A stretch of DNA of 64,000 bases, from contig CAYOGE010000007.1 of the NCBI GenBank assembly GCA_964403525.1, positions 1 through 64,000 of the forward strand, written 5' to 3'. The DNA comes from JAJTGZ01 sp964403525. GTDB taxonomy: Bacteria > Planctomycetota > Phycisphaerae > Phycisphaerales > UBA1924. How positions within the stretch are numbered: position 1 is the stretch's first letter; every line of letters begins with the position of its first letter. Shown one piece after another: positions 40,162 to 49,237 of the stretch. Position numbers and translations under genes: made by a program. Under the pieces are notes generated by a model, which worked only from the letters and a program-made list of their open reading frames with translations, ran no database searches and was not told where the DNA came from.

Positions 40162-41840
40162 AGCGGTTCGGCCAGCTCTTCGAAGAACTCGACGCCTCCA
40201 CCGGCACGACCGACAAGGTTGACGCGCTGGTGCGGTATTTCTCGTCTGCGCCCGCCGAGGATGCCGCTTGGGCCCTCGCCCTGCTCATGGGCCGGCGCGT
40301 CAAGCGTGCAGTCAACTACACGCAGCTTTACGCCTGGGCCTCCGAAGTCTCGGGCTACCCCGAGTGGCTCATCGGCGAGTCGCACGCGGCGGTGGGGGAC
40401 TTCTCCGAGGTCCTCTCGCTTGTTCTGCCGCCGCCGAAGAACCCCGCGGACCTCTCGCTGCGAGAAGTGATCGAGGGCCGTATAGCCTCGATGGCCCGGT
40501 ACGACGAGGCGCACAAGAAAGCCATCGTCCTCAAGACGTGGGACCAGCTCGACCAGTGCGGCAAGTTCATTTTTCACAAGCTCATCAGCGCGACGTTCCG
40601 CGTAGGGGTCTCGCGCCTGCTTGCTGTGCGGGCTTTGTCGCGGGTCGCGGGCGTGCCGCAGGAGGAAATGGACCACCGCTTGATGGGCGAGTGGTCGCCA
40701 ACGGTCGAGTTCTATCGATCGCTCATGCGACCGGTAGACGTTGGCGGCGAGGGACGTGCGGTTCACTGGAACCCCTACCCCTTCTTCCTCGCCCACCAGC
40801 TCGAAGAAACCGCCTTCATCGGAGAGAGGCTCGGCCCCATCGCCCAGTGGCAGGCCGAGTGGAAGTGGGACGGCATCCGCGGGCAGCTCATCAAGCGTGC
40901 GGGTCGCGTTGCCCTCTGGTCCCGCGGCGAGGAACTCCTCACCGAGCGATTCCCCGACCTGTTGGAGACCGCCGACCGCCTCCCCGACGGGACCGTGCTC
41001 GACGGCGAACTCCTCGCGTGGGAGAACGGTCGCCCGCTCCCGTTCGCCGATCTTCAACACCGCATCAACAAGAAGCAGCCGACGGGCCTGCTCTTCGCCG
41101 ATGTGCCGGTGATCTTCCGCGCGTATGACCTGCTGGAAGAACAAGGAGAGGACCTGCGGGCGAGACCGTTGCGTGAGCGGCGGGCGAGGCTGGAAGAGGT
41201 CGTGCGGGGCGCTGGCTCCACGCTGCTGCAGGTGTCGGAGGTGGTCGAGGCTGAGTCGTGGGAGGCGTTGGCAGAGTTGCGTGCGGGGGCGCGGGAGCGG
41301 AACGTCGAGGGGGTCATGCTCAAGCACCTTGATTCAACCTACGGCGTTGGCCGCACGAAGACGACGCTGATCGACTCACCGGTACGGGCCGGGTGGTGGA
41401 AGTGGAAGGTGGACCCCTACCTGGTCGACTGCGTGCTGACAGTGGCGCAGCGCGGCTCGGGGCGGCGGGCTTCGCTGTTTACTGACTACACCTTCGCCGT
41501 GTGGACGGGCCCGGAGCGCGGGGAGGGCGAGCTTGTGCCGATCGCGAAGGCCTATTCCGGGCTGACCGACCAGGAGATCCTGAAGGTCGATGCATTTGTG
41601 CGCGACCACACGACCGGGCGGCTGCAGGGAGGAGGTGGGCGCCTCGTCGAGCCGCGGCTGGTGTTTGAGATCGCGTTCGAAGGGATTGCGCCGAGCCCGC
41701 GTCACAAGAGCGGGGTGGCGACGCGGTTCCCGCGGATGAACCGCTGGCGCACGGACAAGAAGCCTGAAGAGGCTGACACGCTTGGGTTTGTGAAGGGGTT
41801 GCTCGCGCAGCACACCAGGAACGCGGGGGAGAACGGGTGA
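40158..41840 (+). CDS. ATP-dependent DNA ligase (ligase-associated operon type)
   Basis: Seals nicks using ATP. The 560 residues show an N-terminal DNA-binding domain, then the adenylation motif EWKWDGIRGQLI with the active-site Lys (about residue 235), SRGEELLTERFPDL, TVLDGELLAW, VEGVMLKHLDSTYGVGRTK, and the terminal WWKWKVDPY, followed by an OB-fold. No polymerase or Ku domains are fused, unlike LigD. GTG 40158 and the preceding stop overlap by four bases (GTGA), and so does the junction with the helicase gene. Confidence 0.93.
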   Translation: MKRFGQLFEELDASTGTTDKVDALVRYFSSAPAEDAAWALALLMGRRVKRAVNYTQLYAWASEVSGYPEWLIGESHAAVGDFSEVLSLVLPPPKNPADLSLREVIEGRIASMARYDEAHKKAIVLKTWDQLDQCGKFIFHKLISATFRVGVSRLLAVRALSRVAGVPQEEMDHRLMGEWSPTVEFYRSLMRPVDVGGEGRAVHWNPYPFFLAHQLEETAFIGERLGPIAQWQAEWKWDGIRGQLIKRAGRVALWSRGEELLTERFPDLLETADRLPDGTVLDGELLAWENGRPLPFADLQHRINKKQPTGLLFADVPVIFRAYDLLEEQGEDLRARPLRERRARLEEVVRGAGSTLLQVSEVVEAESWEALAELRAGARERNVEGVMLKHLDSTYGVGRTKTTLIDSPVRAGWWKWKVDPYLVDCVLTVAQRGSGRRASLFTDYTFAVWTGPERGEGELVPIAKAYSGLTDQEILKVDAFVRDHTTGRLQGGGGRLVEPRLVFEIAFEGIAPSPRHKSGVATRFPRMNRWRTDKKPEEADTLGFVKGLLAQHTRNAGENG

Positions 41841-44503
41841 GGAGCGATCCGCTCAAGCCGCGACGGAGCAAGGCCGCAGCGCTGCATGCGACGGCCGGGG
41901 GCGCCGATGACCGTCTGGCGCCGGCCCGCGGTTGGTTGGCTTCGCGCGGCTGGTCGCCGTTTCCGTTCCAGGAGGAAGTGTGGAGGGCGTATCTCGACGG
42001 CAGGAGCGGGCTGCTGCACGCGCCGACGGGGATGGGCAAGACGCTCGCGGTGGCGATGGGCCCGCTGCTTGAAGAGGCGGCCCGTCGAGAAGACGGGGGG
42101 AGCCGCAAACGCGAGCGTGGGCTGAAGGTGCTCTGGCTGACGCCTCTGCGCGCTCTGGCGAACGACACCGCGGAGGCGCTGGCTTCGGCGGTAGCGGGGC
42201 TGGGGCTGAACTGGTCTGTTGAGTTGCGAACGGGCGATACCGCGCAGAGCACCAAGCGGAAGCAGCGGGTGGACGGGTTGCCGAACATCCTCGTGACGAC
42301 GCCGGAGAGCCTGTCGGTGATGCTCTCGTACCCGGATCTGGTGGAGGGTGCGCGGCTTGTTACGCCCGCCTCTGTCGTGGGCGCGGGGGGCACGATTTCG
42401 ACGGCGCTGGGCGACGTAAGCGTGGCCGCGCCGCTGGGGGGCATCCGTGCGGTCATCGTGGATGAGTGGCACGAGCTTCTTGGGACAAAGCGCGGCGTGC
42501 AGACGGAACTCGGGTTGGCGCGCGTGCGGGCTTTGAACCCGTCGGTACGCACGTGGGGTCTATCGGCGACGCTCGGCAACCTGGACGAGGCGATGCGGGT
42601 GCTGCTGGGGGCTTCGGCGCCGCGTGGCGTGCTGGTGCGTGGGCTTGGGCGACGGGAGTACCAGTTCCGCACGATCATCCCGCCGGACATCGAGCGGTTC
42701 CCGTGGGCGGGGCACCTGGGGATCCGTCTGCTGCCGCAGGTGTGCGCGGCGATTGACGGGGCGAACTCGACGCTGCTGTTCACCAACACGCGCTCGCAGT
42801 CGGAGATCTGGTTCTCGTCGCTGCTGCGGGCGAGCGACAGGTACATGGGGAAGGTCGCGATCCACCACGGGTCGCTCGACCGGAAGCTGCGTGCCCGCGT
42901 TGAAGAAGCGGTCAAGGGGGGCGAGCTCAAGTGCGTGGTGTGTACGAGCAGCCTCGACCTTGGTGTGGACTTTGCGCCGGTCGATCAGGTCGTTCAGATC
43001 GGCTCGCCGAAGGGGATCGCGCGGTTCCTGCAGCGTGCGGGCAGGTCGGGGCACCAGCCCGGTGGGGTTTCGAAGATCGTGTGCGTGCCGACGAACGCGC
43101 TGGAGCTTGTGGAGTTTGCAGCGGCGCGGGACGCGATCGCCGCCGAGGGGGGGCCGGTCGACGTTGAGGGGCGCGAGCCGCTGGTGCTCGCGATGGATGT
43201 GCTGGTTCAGCACATGATGACGGTGGCGGTGGGGGGCGGGTTTGACGAGCGCCAGTTGCTGGCCGAGGTGCGCACGACCAACGCGTTCAGCACGCTGACA
43301 GACGAGCAGTGGCGCTGGGCGATGGACTACATTCACCGCGGCGGCCCGGCGCTGACGGCGTATGCGCACTACGCCCGGGCAACGCAGGAAGGTCGATCCG
43401 GCGGCCGCTGGCGGGTGACGTCACCACCGCTGGTGCGCAACCATCGGCTGAACATCGGAACGATTACCTCCGACGCGAGCATCGCCGTCAAGATGGCGAA
43501 CGGGAAGGTGCTGGGGTCGGTCGAGGAGTCGTTCATCGGGCGGATGTCGCCTGGCGACGTGTTCGCGTTCTCGGGGCGTGTGCTGGAGCTTGTGCGCGTG
43601 CGTGACATGACGGCCGTGGTGCGCCCGGCGCGGAGGTCTCGTGGGAGCGTCCCTTCCTGGCAGGGTTCGCGCATGGCGATCTCCACGCACCTAGCCGGCG
43701 CGGTGCGCGTTCGGCTGGGTGAGGCTCGGCGCGGCGTGTTCAGAGGGCCCGAGATGGAGGCGGCCGCGCCGATCCTGCGGGTCCAGGGCGCCTGGTCGGC
43801 GCTCCCTCAGCCGGGCGAATTGCTGATTGAGTATGCGACAACCAACGAAGGGCACCACGCGTTTGTCTACCCGCTCGAGGGGCGGCTCGTGCACGAAGGG
43901 CTCGCGGCGTTGACCGCCTGGCGGTTTGCGCGGGATGAACCGCGGACGTTCGTGCTCGCCAGCAACGACTACGGGTTCCACCTGCTGTCGCCGACGCCTT
44001 TCCGCTTCGACGAGGCGCGGTGGCGCGGTGCCCTTGCGACAACGTCGCTGGCGGAGGACCTGCTGGCGTGCCTGAACGCGGCGCAGCTCGCCCGCAGGCA
44101 GTTCCGCGAGGTGGCGCGCGTGGCAGGACTGATCATCCCCGGGTTCCCCGGGCAAGGGCGGTCGAACCGGCACCTGCAGGCGTCGAGCGAGTTGTTCTAC
44201 GACGTGTTCAGCGAGTATGACCCCGGGAACCTGCTGTTGGACCAGGCCCGCAGAGAGGTGCTGGAGAAGCAACTCGAGTTCCGGCGGCTGACCGTTGCGC
44301 TGCGGCGTCTGGCCGACGCCAGGTTTACGGTGAACGACCTCCCCTGCCTTTCGCCCTTCGCGTTCCCGCTCTGGGTCGATTCGCTGCGTGAGCAGTTGAC
44401 AACCGAGAAGTGGACGGACAGGCTCTCGCGTATGCTGGTCACGCTTGAGGCGCGGGCGGACCGCGCCGGGCGGGCAGCGGTCAAGGCGAGAGGAACCCCG
44501 TGA
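41837..44503 (+). CDS. Ligase-associated Lhr-like DEXH-box helicase
   Basis: Superfamily 2 helicase related to Lhr-core. The 888 residues have Walker A HAPTGMGKTLAV, LWLTPLRALANDTAEAL, TTPESLSVMLSYP, Walker B as DEWHELLGTKRG (DEXH), SATLGNLDEAM, and the C-terminal helicase motifs FTNTRSQSEIWF, HHGSLDRKLRARVEEAV, TSSLDLGVDFAPVDQVVQIGSPKG and QRAGRSGHQPGG. A long C-terminal region (about 430-888) follows, as in Lhr proteins. GTG 41837 overlaps the ligase stop by four bases. It likely unwinds or remodels DNA that the exonuclease and ligase act on. Confidence 0.93.
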   Translation: MRSDPLKPRRSKAAALHATAGGADDRLAPARGWLASRGWSPFPFQEEVWRAYLDGRSGLLHAPTGMGKTLAVAMGPLLEEAARREDGGSRKRERGLKVLWLTPLRALANDTAEALASAVAGLGLNWSVELRTGDTAQSTKRKQRVDGLPNILVTTPESLSVMLSYPDLVEGARLVTPASVVGAGGTISTALGDVSVAAPLGGIRAVIVDEWHELLGTKRGVQTELGLARVRALNPSVRTWGLSATLGNLDEAMRVLLGASAPRGVLVRGLGRREYQFRTIIPPDIERFPWAGHLGIRLLPQVCAAIDGANSTLLFTNTRSQSEIWFSSLLRASDRYMGKVAIHHGSLDRKLRARVEEAVKGGELKCVVCTSSLDLGVDFAPVDQVVQIGSPKGIARFLQRAGRSGHQPGGVSKIVCVPTNALELVEFAAARDAIAAEGGPVDVEGREPLVLAMDVLVQHMMTVAVGGGFDERQLLAEVRTTNAFSTLTDEQWRWAMDYIHRGGPALTAYAHYARATQEGRSGGRWRVTSPPLVRNHRLNIGTITSDASIAVKMANGKVLGSVEESFIGRMSPGDVFAFSGRVLELVRVRDMTAVVRPARRSRGSVPSWQGSRMAISTHLAGAVRVRLGEARRGVFRGPEMEAAAPILRVQGAWSALPQPGELLIEYATTNEGHHAFVYPLEGRLVHEGLAALTAWRFARDEPRTFVLASNDYGFHLLSPTPFRFDEARWRGALATTSLAEDLLACLNAAQLARRQFREVARVAGLIIPGFPGQGRSNRHLQASSELFYDVFSEYDPGNLLLDQARREVLEKQLEFRRLTVALRRLADARFTVNDLPCLSPFAFPLWVDSLREQLTTEKWTDRLSRMLVTLEARADRAGRAAVKARGTP

Positions 44504-45213
44504 CGACGGTGCGCATCGGCGATCACCAGTTGGAGTTGCTGGCCGGGCGCGGCGTGTTCCGCCGGTCGATCCGGACGCTCTACGTTGCCGACTTGCACAT
44601 CGGCAAGGCCTCGGCGTTTGCGCGTGGGGGTGTGCCGATCAGCGGGGGGGTGCTCGAGGCGACGACGGTGGACGTGCTTGATCGCCTGTCGGCGCTGGTT
44701 GTTCAGACCGGAGCGGAGCGGCTCGTGGTGCTTGGAGATCTGCTGCATGCCGCCGGCGGGCGTGACCCGCGCACGCTTGAGTTGCTAGCGCGGTGGCGTG
44801 GGACGCACGGCCGGCTTGAGGTTCTTCTCGTTCGTGGGAATCACGACCAGGCGGCGGGTGATCCGCCGGCGTCGGCTGGCATCTGCTGCGTGGACGAGCC
44901 GTTTGACGATCGGGGCCTGACGCTGCGGCACCACCCGTCGGCGCAAGCGGTGGCGGAACCGGGTGGGGGGGCGACGCTTGCAGGGCACGTGCATCCGGCG
45001 GTGCGGGTGCGGGGCGCTGGCGATTCCGCGAGGGTCGCGTGCTTCTGGTTGTCAAACGGGCAACTGGTGCTGCCGGCATTTGGCAGCTTCACGGGCACGG
45101 GCGAGGTGCGGGCAGGTGCTGGCGATCGGGTATTTGTCCCAGTCGAAGGGGTGGTCGTCGAGGTGCCACTGGTTGTTTCTTCGGGGGTCCGATCCGGGCG
45201 CTTTGTCCGATAA
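44500..45213 (+). CDS. Ligase-associated metallophosphoesterase
   Basis: Calcineurin-type phosphoesterase of 237 residues. Metal motifs are VADLHIGKASAFARGG (Asp-X-His), LVVLGDLLHAAGG (GDxxH-like), LLVRGNHDQAAGDPP (GNHD) and LAGHVHPAVRVRG (GHxH). It is the fourth member of the ligase-associated set; GTG 44500 overlaps the helicase stop by four bases. Such proteins are sometimes named PdeM. Its phosphodiester substrate is uncertain. Confidence 0.93.
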   Translation: MTTVRIGDHQLELLAGRGVFRRSIRTLYVADLHIGKASAFARGGVPISGGVLEATTVDVLDRLSALVVQTGAERLVVLGDLLHAAGGRDPRTLELLARWRGTHGRLEVLLVRGNHDQAAGDPPASAGICCVDEPFDDRGLTLRHHPSAQAVAEPGGGATLAGHVHPAVRVRGAGDSARVACFWLSNGQLVLPAFGSFTGTGEVRAGAGDRVFVPVEGVVVEVPLVVSSGVRSGRFVR

Positions 45214-45344
45214 CCCAGGTGGGTGTTTTGAAGGATGGCGACCTTGAAGACATCCGTGCGGTGTGGTTACACCAGCCGGGCAAACGATCCGATCTTTGGT
45301 GTGCCACCCTTTGTTCCCACACGCGCCCGGCGCGCAGGTAGCCC

Positions 45345-46529
45345 ATGCCCCCAACCCCTGCTTCACAACCTTCGAAGCCGCAGCAGACCAACACCGTTCG
45401 TCTGAAGGCTGCGGACCTTCAGAAACTGCACGAGGAGCTCGAGGCGGCCAGCCGCGGGTCTTCGCACGCGCGAAAGTGCATCCGGCTTGACTATGTGCAG
45501 TTGTCTGTGCGGGTTGAGATGCACCAGCCCGGTGGTGCGAGCATCAGCCTTCAGTACGCCGCCCGGAACATCTCCTCGGAGGGGCTGGGCATTCTGCACA
45601 ACTCGTACGTGCACCCTGGCACGCGCTGCCTGGTCTTCCTGAAGCATCACGACGGGCAGGAGGTGCCGATCGAGGCTCTGGCGGTCCGATGCCGGCACGT
45701 GAAGGGGCTGATCCACGAGGTCGGGCTGCGGTTCAAGTCACCGATCAACGTGCGAGACTTCCTGATCGTCGACCCGATGGAGGGGAGCTTCATCCTCGAG
45801 AACGTTGACCCGACGAAGATCGTCGGCTCGATGCTGCACGTGGACGATTCAGCGATGGACCGCCGGCTGGTGCGTCACTATCTGGCGGAGACATCGCTGA
45901 ACATCGTTTCCGTCGAGACTGGTAAGGCCGCGATGGATCGCATCGGCGAGGGGTTCGATGTGATCGTGGTCGACAACGACCTCGGCGACATGACGGGCAT
46001 TGAGCTGGTGCAGACGCTCCGTGCGCAGGGCGTGGCGGTGCCGATCATCATGCTGACGGCGGACACGCGGCCCGCCGCGAAGGAGGGCGCTCGGAACGCG
46101 CGCGTGAGCGCGATCATTCCGAAGCCAACGTCCAAGGAGGTCATGCTGCAGGCGCTGGCGGAGTTCCTGATCGTCAACAACACCGGCCCTGCCGAGACCG
46201 GCGGCGCGGTTGTGAGCTCGCTCTCTGCGGGGGATCCGACCTTCAAGTTTGTGCCGGAGTTTGTCGAGGAGCTCAAGCAGTTCGCCGAGAAGATCACCAA
46301 GGCGATCGTCACCGACGACCCGGCGACCGCGCGGCGGATCTGCTACCAGCTCAAGGGTGCCGCCGCGGCGCTCGGGTTCGGGGGCATCGGCGAATCGGCC
46401 GCCGCCGCGATGGTTGCGATCGACGCGACCAACAACCTCGCCGAGTGCGGGAAGCAGTTGCGTCAGCTTGTAGGGATGTGCACGCGAGCGAAGGCCGGCG
46501 ACGGCCATGAGCAGCGCAAGGCCGGATGA
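45345..46529 (+). CDS. PilZ-receiver-degenerate Hpt signalling protein
   Basis: Three domains in 394 residues. N-terminal PilZ-like (about 40-140; CIRLDYVQLSVRVEMH, ARNISSEGLGILHNSYVHPG) would bind c-di-GMP, though the canonical RxxxR is only partly visible. The receiver (about 165-285) is intact: LHVDDSAMDRR, phospho-acceptor Asp in VIVVDNDLGDMTG, MLTADTR and the Lys in IIPKP. The C-terminal Hpt-like helix reads RICYQLKGAAAALGF; family members have His where this has Tyr (Y-X-L-K-G), so it probably cannot carry phosphate. It may link c-di-GMP with a two-component signal. Confidence 0.85.
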   Translation: MPPTPASQPSKPQQTNTVRLKAADLQKLHEELEAASRGSSHARKCIRLDYVQLSVRVEMHQPGGASISLQYAARNISSEGLGILHNSYVHPGTRCLVFLKHHDGQEVPIEALAVRCRHVKGLIHEVGLRFKSPINVRDFLIVDPMEGSFILENVDPTKIVGSMLHVDDSAMDRRLVRHYLAETSLNIVSVETGKAAMDRIGEGFDVIVVDNDLGDMTGIELVQTLRAQGVAVPIIMLTADTRPAAKEGARNARVSAIIPKPTSKEVMLQALAEFLIVNNTGPAETGGAVVSSLSAGDPTFKFVPEFVEELKQFAEKITKAIVTDDPATARRICYQLKGAAAALGFGGIGESAAAAMVAIDATNNLAECGKQLRQLVGMCTRAKAGDGHEQRKAG

Positions 46530-46539
46530 GCCGGGTGTC

Positions 46540-46932
46540 TCACAGGGTCTTCCACTCGGCGGGGACCTTTCCGTGCTCAGCGCGGATCACGCTGCGGATG
46601 CCGCCGCGCCCGCGCCAGTGTGTGACAACCTGCAGCCAGGTCGGTCGGAGCAGCCGGACGAGGTCGTCGCGGATCTGGTTTGTCACGCCCTCGTAGAAGA
46701 TCCCTTGATCCCGGAAGCTCTGGTAGTAGAGCTTGAGGCTCTTGAGCTCAACGCACCCGTGCTTGCCGGCTGCGGTGCTGGCTGGAGCGGGCTGGTAGCG
46801 CAGCGTGACGGCGGCGAAGTCGGGGTGCCCGGTCATGGGGCACTTGCTGGTGAACTCTTCGCTCACGTGCTCGATCACAAACGGGGTATCGCCCGGGGTT
46901 TTGAACGCCTCGAGGAGCTTCGCGTCGGCCAT
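46540..46932 (-). CDS. queF: NADPH-dependent 7-cyano-7-deazaguanine reductase QueF
   Basis: Reduces preQ0 to preQ1 in queuosine synthesis. The 130 residues contain the catalytic SKCPMTGHPDFAAVTLRY with Cys and Asp, and the binding motif VELKSLKLYYQSFRD, then the C-terminal RGGIRSVIRA. The length fits the unimodular type. ATG 46932 was preferred to an in-frame start at 46953 because family members begin close to it; no strong ribosome binding site is visible. Stop is near the convergent PilZ gene's 3' end. Confidence 0.93.
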   Translation of the reverse strand: MADAKLLEAFKTPGDTPFVIEHVSEEFTSKCPMTGHPDFAAVTLRYQPAPASTAAGKHGCVELKSLKLYYQSFRDQGIFYEGVTNQIRDDLVRLLRPTWLQVVTHWRGRGGIRSVIRAEHGKVPAEWKTL

Positions 46933-46994
46933 AGGGGCGAAGCGTAGCAGCACGGGTGCGATCGGTTTTGGTCGGCGTACCCGCCCGCCGTCTA

Positions 46995-48050
46995 TCAGCG
47001 GAACCGGCCCAGCAGAGCTTCGATAGAGGGTTGGTTCCGGTTGATGGCGAGGCTGCGGCGCAGCGCGTTGATGCCGCGCTGGCGTGCGTCGTTGTCGGTG
47101 TTCTTGGACCAGTAATAGCGGTTGAGCTCGCAGACGCCGACGCCGTTGAGCGCCGGGAAATAGTCGGGGTCAAGCTTGAGGCTCGCCTCGAACGACTCGC
47201 CCGCCTTGGCGTAGTCGGCGAGTTTGAACTGCGCGTATCCGAGGCGCTCCCATGCGGAGGCGGAGGGGACGGTCTTGACCAGTTGCTCCAGCGTGCTGCG
47301 CATCTCGCCGTAGCGCCCCAGGCTCTTGAGGCTTTCCGCGTATGCAAGCAGGATTCGCGGCGTGGACTCGACGAGTTCGAAGCTCTGCTGGAACTCGGTG
47401 ACGGCCTCTTCGTGCCGGCCAAGGTCGGCGTAGACGGCCGCGAGGTTGACGCGTGCCGGGCCGTTCTTGGGGTCGATCTTGATGGCCCGCTCGCCGAAGG
47501 TGTAGGCCTGGCTGCTCTCGCCCAGTTGGTAGTATGCGACGGAGAGGTTGAGGTTCGTCTGAAAGTCATCGGGCTTGACCGAGAGCGCCTTGAGGTAGGC
47601 ACCGACCGCTTCGGTCACACGGTCGAGCAGGTGGAGCATCAGGCCGTGGTAGTACTGAGCATCAAAGTTCTTTGGGGCGACGCGGGCCGCCTCGCCGTAG
47701 GCCTTCTCCGCCTTGCTGTAGTCGCCCTCGCTGCGGTAGATGTCACCGAGGCCCAGGTGCGCGTCGGTCAGCGTCGGGTTGATCGCGATGGCCTTTTCAA
47801 ACTCCTCGATAGCGGCGGCGTTGTTGCCTGCGTCCATCGCGGCCTCGCCGGCGATGATGTGCTCGAGCCCCGGTCCACCGACGGTGCCTGCGCCGCCTTG
47901 GTCAGGGGCGTTGGTACTGGTGGAAGTCCGGCAACCGCCCACAAGCAGCGCGAGCGCTGCGAGCGTGCCACCGGCGGCCGCGAGCAGGCGGCGCGATGGG
48001 CGGGGATTGTGGGCGGGCGCGTTGTATCGGTTGAGGTCGTGCGCGGGCAT
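46995..48050 (-). CDS. TPR-repeat lipoprotein
   Basis: The product has 351 residues from ATG 48050, with a Pro/Arg-rich start, a hydrophobic stretch and lipobox-like LAALALLVGGC, so probably exported and lipidated. The rest is tandem tetratricopeptide repeats, for example HIIAGEAAMDAGNNAAAIEEFEK, AHLGLGDIYRSEGDYSKAEKAYGEA and TNLNLSVAYYQLGESSQAYT. TPR arrays bind partner proteins; no enzymatic domain is present. It precedes queF on the same strand with a 62-base gap. Partner unknown. Confidence 0.82.
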   Translation of the reverse strand: MPAHDLNRYNAPAHNPRPSRRLLAAAGGTLAALALLVGGCRTSTSTNAPDQGGAGTVGGPGLEHIIAGEAAMDAGNNAAAIEEFEKAIAINPTLTDAHLGLGDIYRSEGDYSKAEKAYGEAARVAPKNFDAQYYHGLMLHLLDRVTEAVGAYLKALSVKPDDFQTNLNLSVAYYQLGESSQAYTFGERAIKIDPKNGPARVNLAAVYADLGRHEEAVTEFQQSFELVESTPRILLAYAESLKSLGRYGEMRSTLEQLVKTVPSASAWERLGYAQFKLADYAKAGESFEASLKLDPDYFPALNGVGVCELNRYYWSKNTDNDARQRGINALRRSLAINRNQPSIEALLGRFR

Positions 48051-48117
48051 GGTGCGAAAGTATCGGCCCGCACCTGCCTGCAAGGCCAAAAACGCCGCTG
48101 GGGTTGCGCCCCGGCCG

Positions 48118-49170
48118 TCAGACCCTTGGCTTCCTTGCCTGCTTTCGGGCCTTTTTCCTTGGCGTCGCGGCGGGTTTGGCGACAGCAGCCGCCTTCCGTG
48201 GCTTCGTCGTTGCCGCGCGGGTCGGTGTTGACTCTGGCTTCGGCGCTGCGCCGACGATGGGGCTTACGGAAGGGAACTCCCGTGCCGTGGAGCCGATCAA
48301 CGCTCGGAGCCGCGCAACGTTGATCTGGTCCCAGCACGGTCCGTTGCCCGGATCGGGCTTTTTGTCTTCCTTGGGGGTTTCCATGAGCTTGGGGACGGTT
48401 GCCAGGTGGGGGTGGTTGACGACGGCCGCGAAGCCCGCGAGGCCGATGGTGCCCTCGCCGATGTGGGCGTGGCGGTCGACGCGGCTGGCGCAGGGGGTCT
48501 TGCTGTCGTTGAGGTGCATGCAGCGGATGTTGGTCGCGCCGAGCTTGGCCGTCATCTCGGCAAGGATGCGTTCAGCGCCCGCGCGCGTCGAGAGGTCGTA
48601 TCCGGCGGCGTGCGCGTGAGCGGTGTCGATGCAGAAACCGATGCGGTTGCTCGCTCCCACGGCCTGTGCGATGCGCCCGTGCAGATCGGCCAGTTCCTCG
48701 AACGTGCGCCCGATCGTGCTCCCCTGGCCCGCGACGTTCTCAAGGCACATGACGACCTTGTACCCCGCGGTCTCGTTGATGAGCTTGGCGCACGCCGCGG
48801 CGATGCGTGCCACCCCCTCTTCGAGCAAGCTCGTGGTGAACGCACCGGGGTGAAACACCAGCAGCCCGATGCCGAGTTGCTCAGCCCGCTCGATCTCGAT
48901 CCGCATCAGCTCGATCGACCCCTTGTAGAGCTCGGGGTTGGGCGAAGCCAGGTTCGCCAGGTACGAAGCGTGCGAAGTCACGTGCCCGCCACTCCACTTG
49001 AGCCGCTTCATTTCGGCGGCCCACTCGTGGATCGCCGACTTCTCCAGCGGCTTGGCGTTCCACTGTTGCTGGTTCTTGGTGAAGACCTGCACGCAGTCGA
49101 GGCCGATGGACTCGGCTTCGCGAAGGGCGTTGGTCATCGAGCCGGAAATCGAGAGGTGGGAGCCGAACAT
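48118..49170 (-). CDS. nfo: Endonuclease IV (Nfo) with basic C-terminal tail
   Basis: AP endonuclease for base excision repair. The 350 residues begin MFGSHLSISGSMTNALREAE and include VFHPGAFTTSLLEEGV, CLENVAGQGSTIGRTFEELA, GFCIDTAHAHAAGYDL, HLNDSKTPCASRVDRHAHIGEG and the zinc ligands in these motifs. The core ends near 300. An extra 50-residue Ala/Lys/Arg/Pro tail (KPRKAAAVAKPAATPRKKARK, then KQARKPRV) follows, like the tail of RsfS here. Such histone-H1-like tails bind DNA non-specifically. Confidence 0.93.
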   Translation of the reverse strand: MFGSHLSISGSMTNALREAESIGLDCVQVFTKNQQQWNAKPLEKSAIHEWAAEMKRLKWSGGHVTSHASYLANLASPNPELYKGSIELMRIEIERAEQLGIGLLVFHPGAFTTSLLEEGVARIAAACAKLINETAGYKVVMCLENVAGQGSTIGRTFEELADLHGRIAQAVGASNRIGFCIDTAHAHAAGYDLSTRAGAERILAEMTAKLGATNIRCMHLNDSKTPCASRVDRHAHIGEGTIGLAGFAAVVNHPHLATVPKLMETPKEDKKPDPGNGPCWDQINVARLRALIGSTAREFPSVSPIVGAAPKPESTPTRAATTKPRKAAAVAKPAATPRKKARKQARKPRV

Positions 49171-49237
49171 GGAGCGAGCGTAAGCGGGCCAGCGAAGCCG
49201 GAAGAAGCGGCGTCCCTCGCGGTCGTACCCTCACGCC

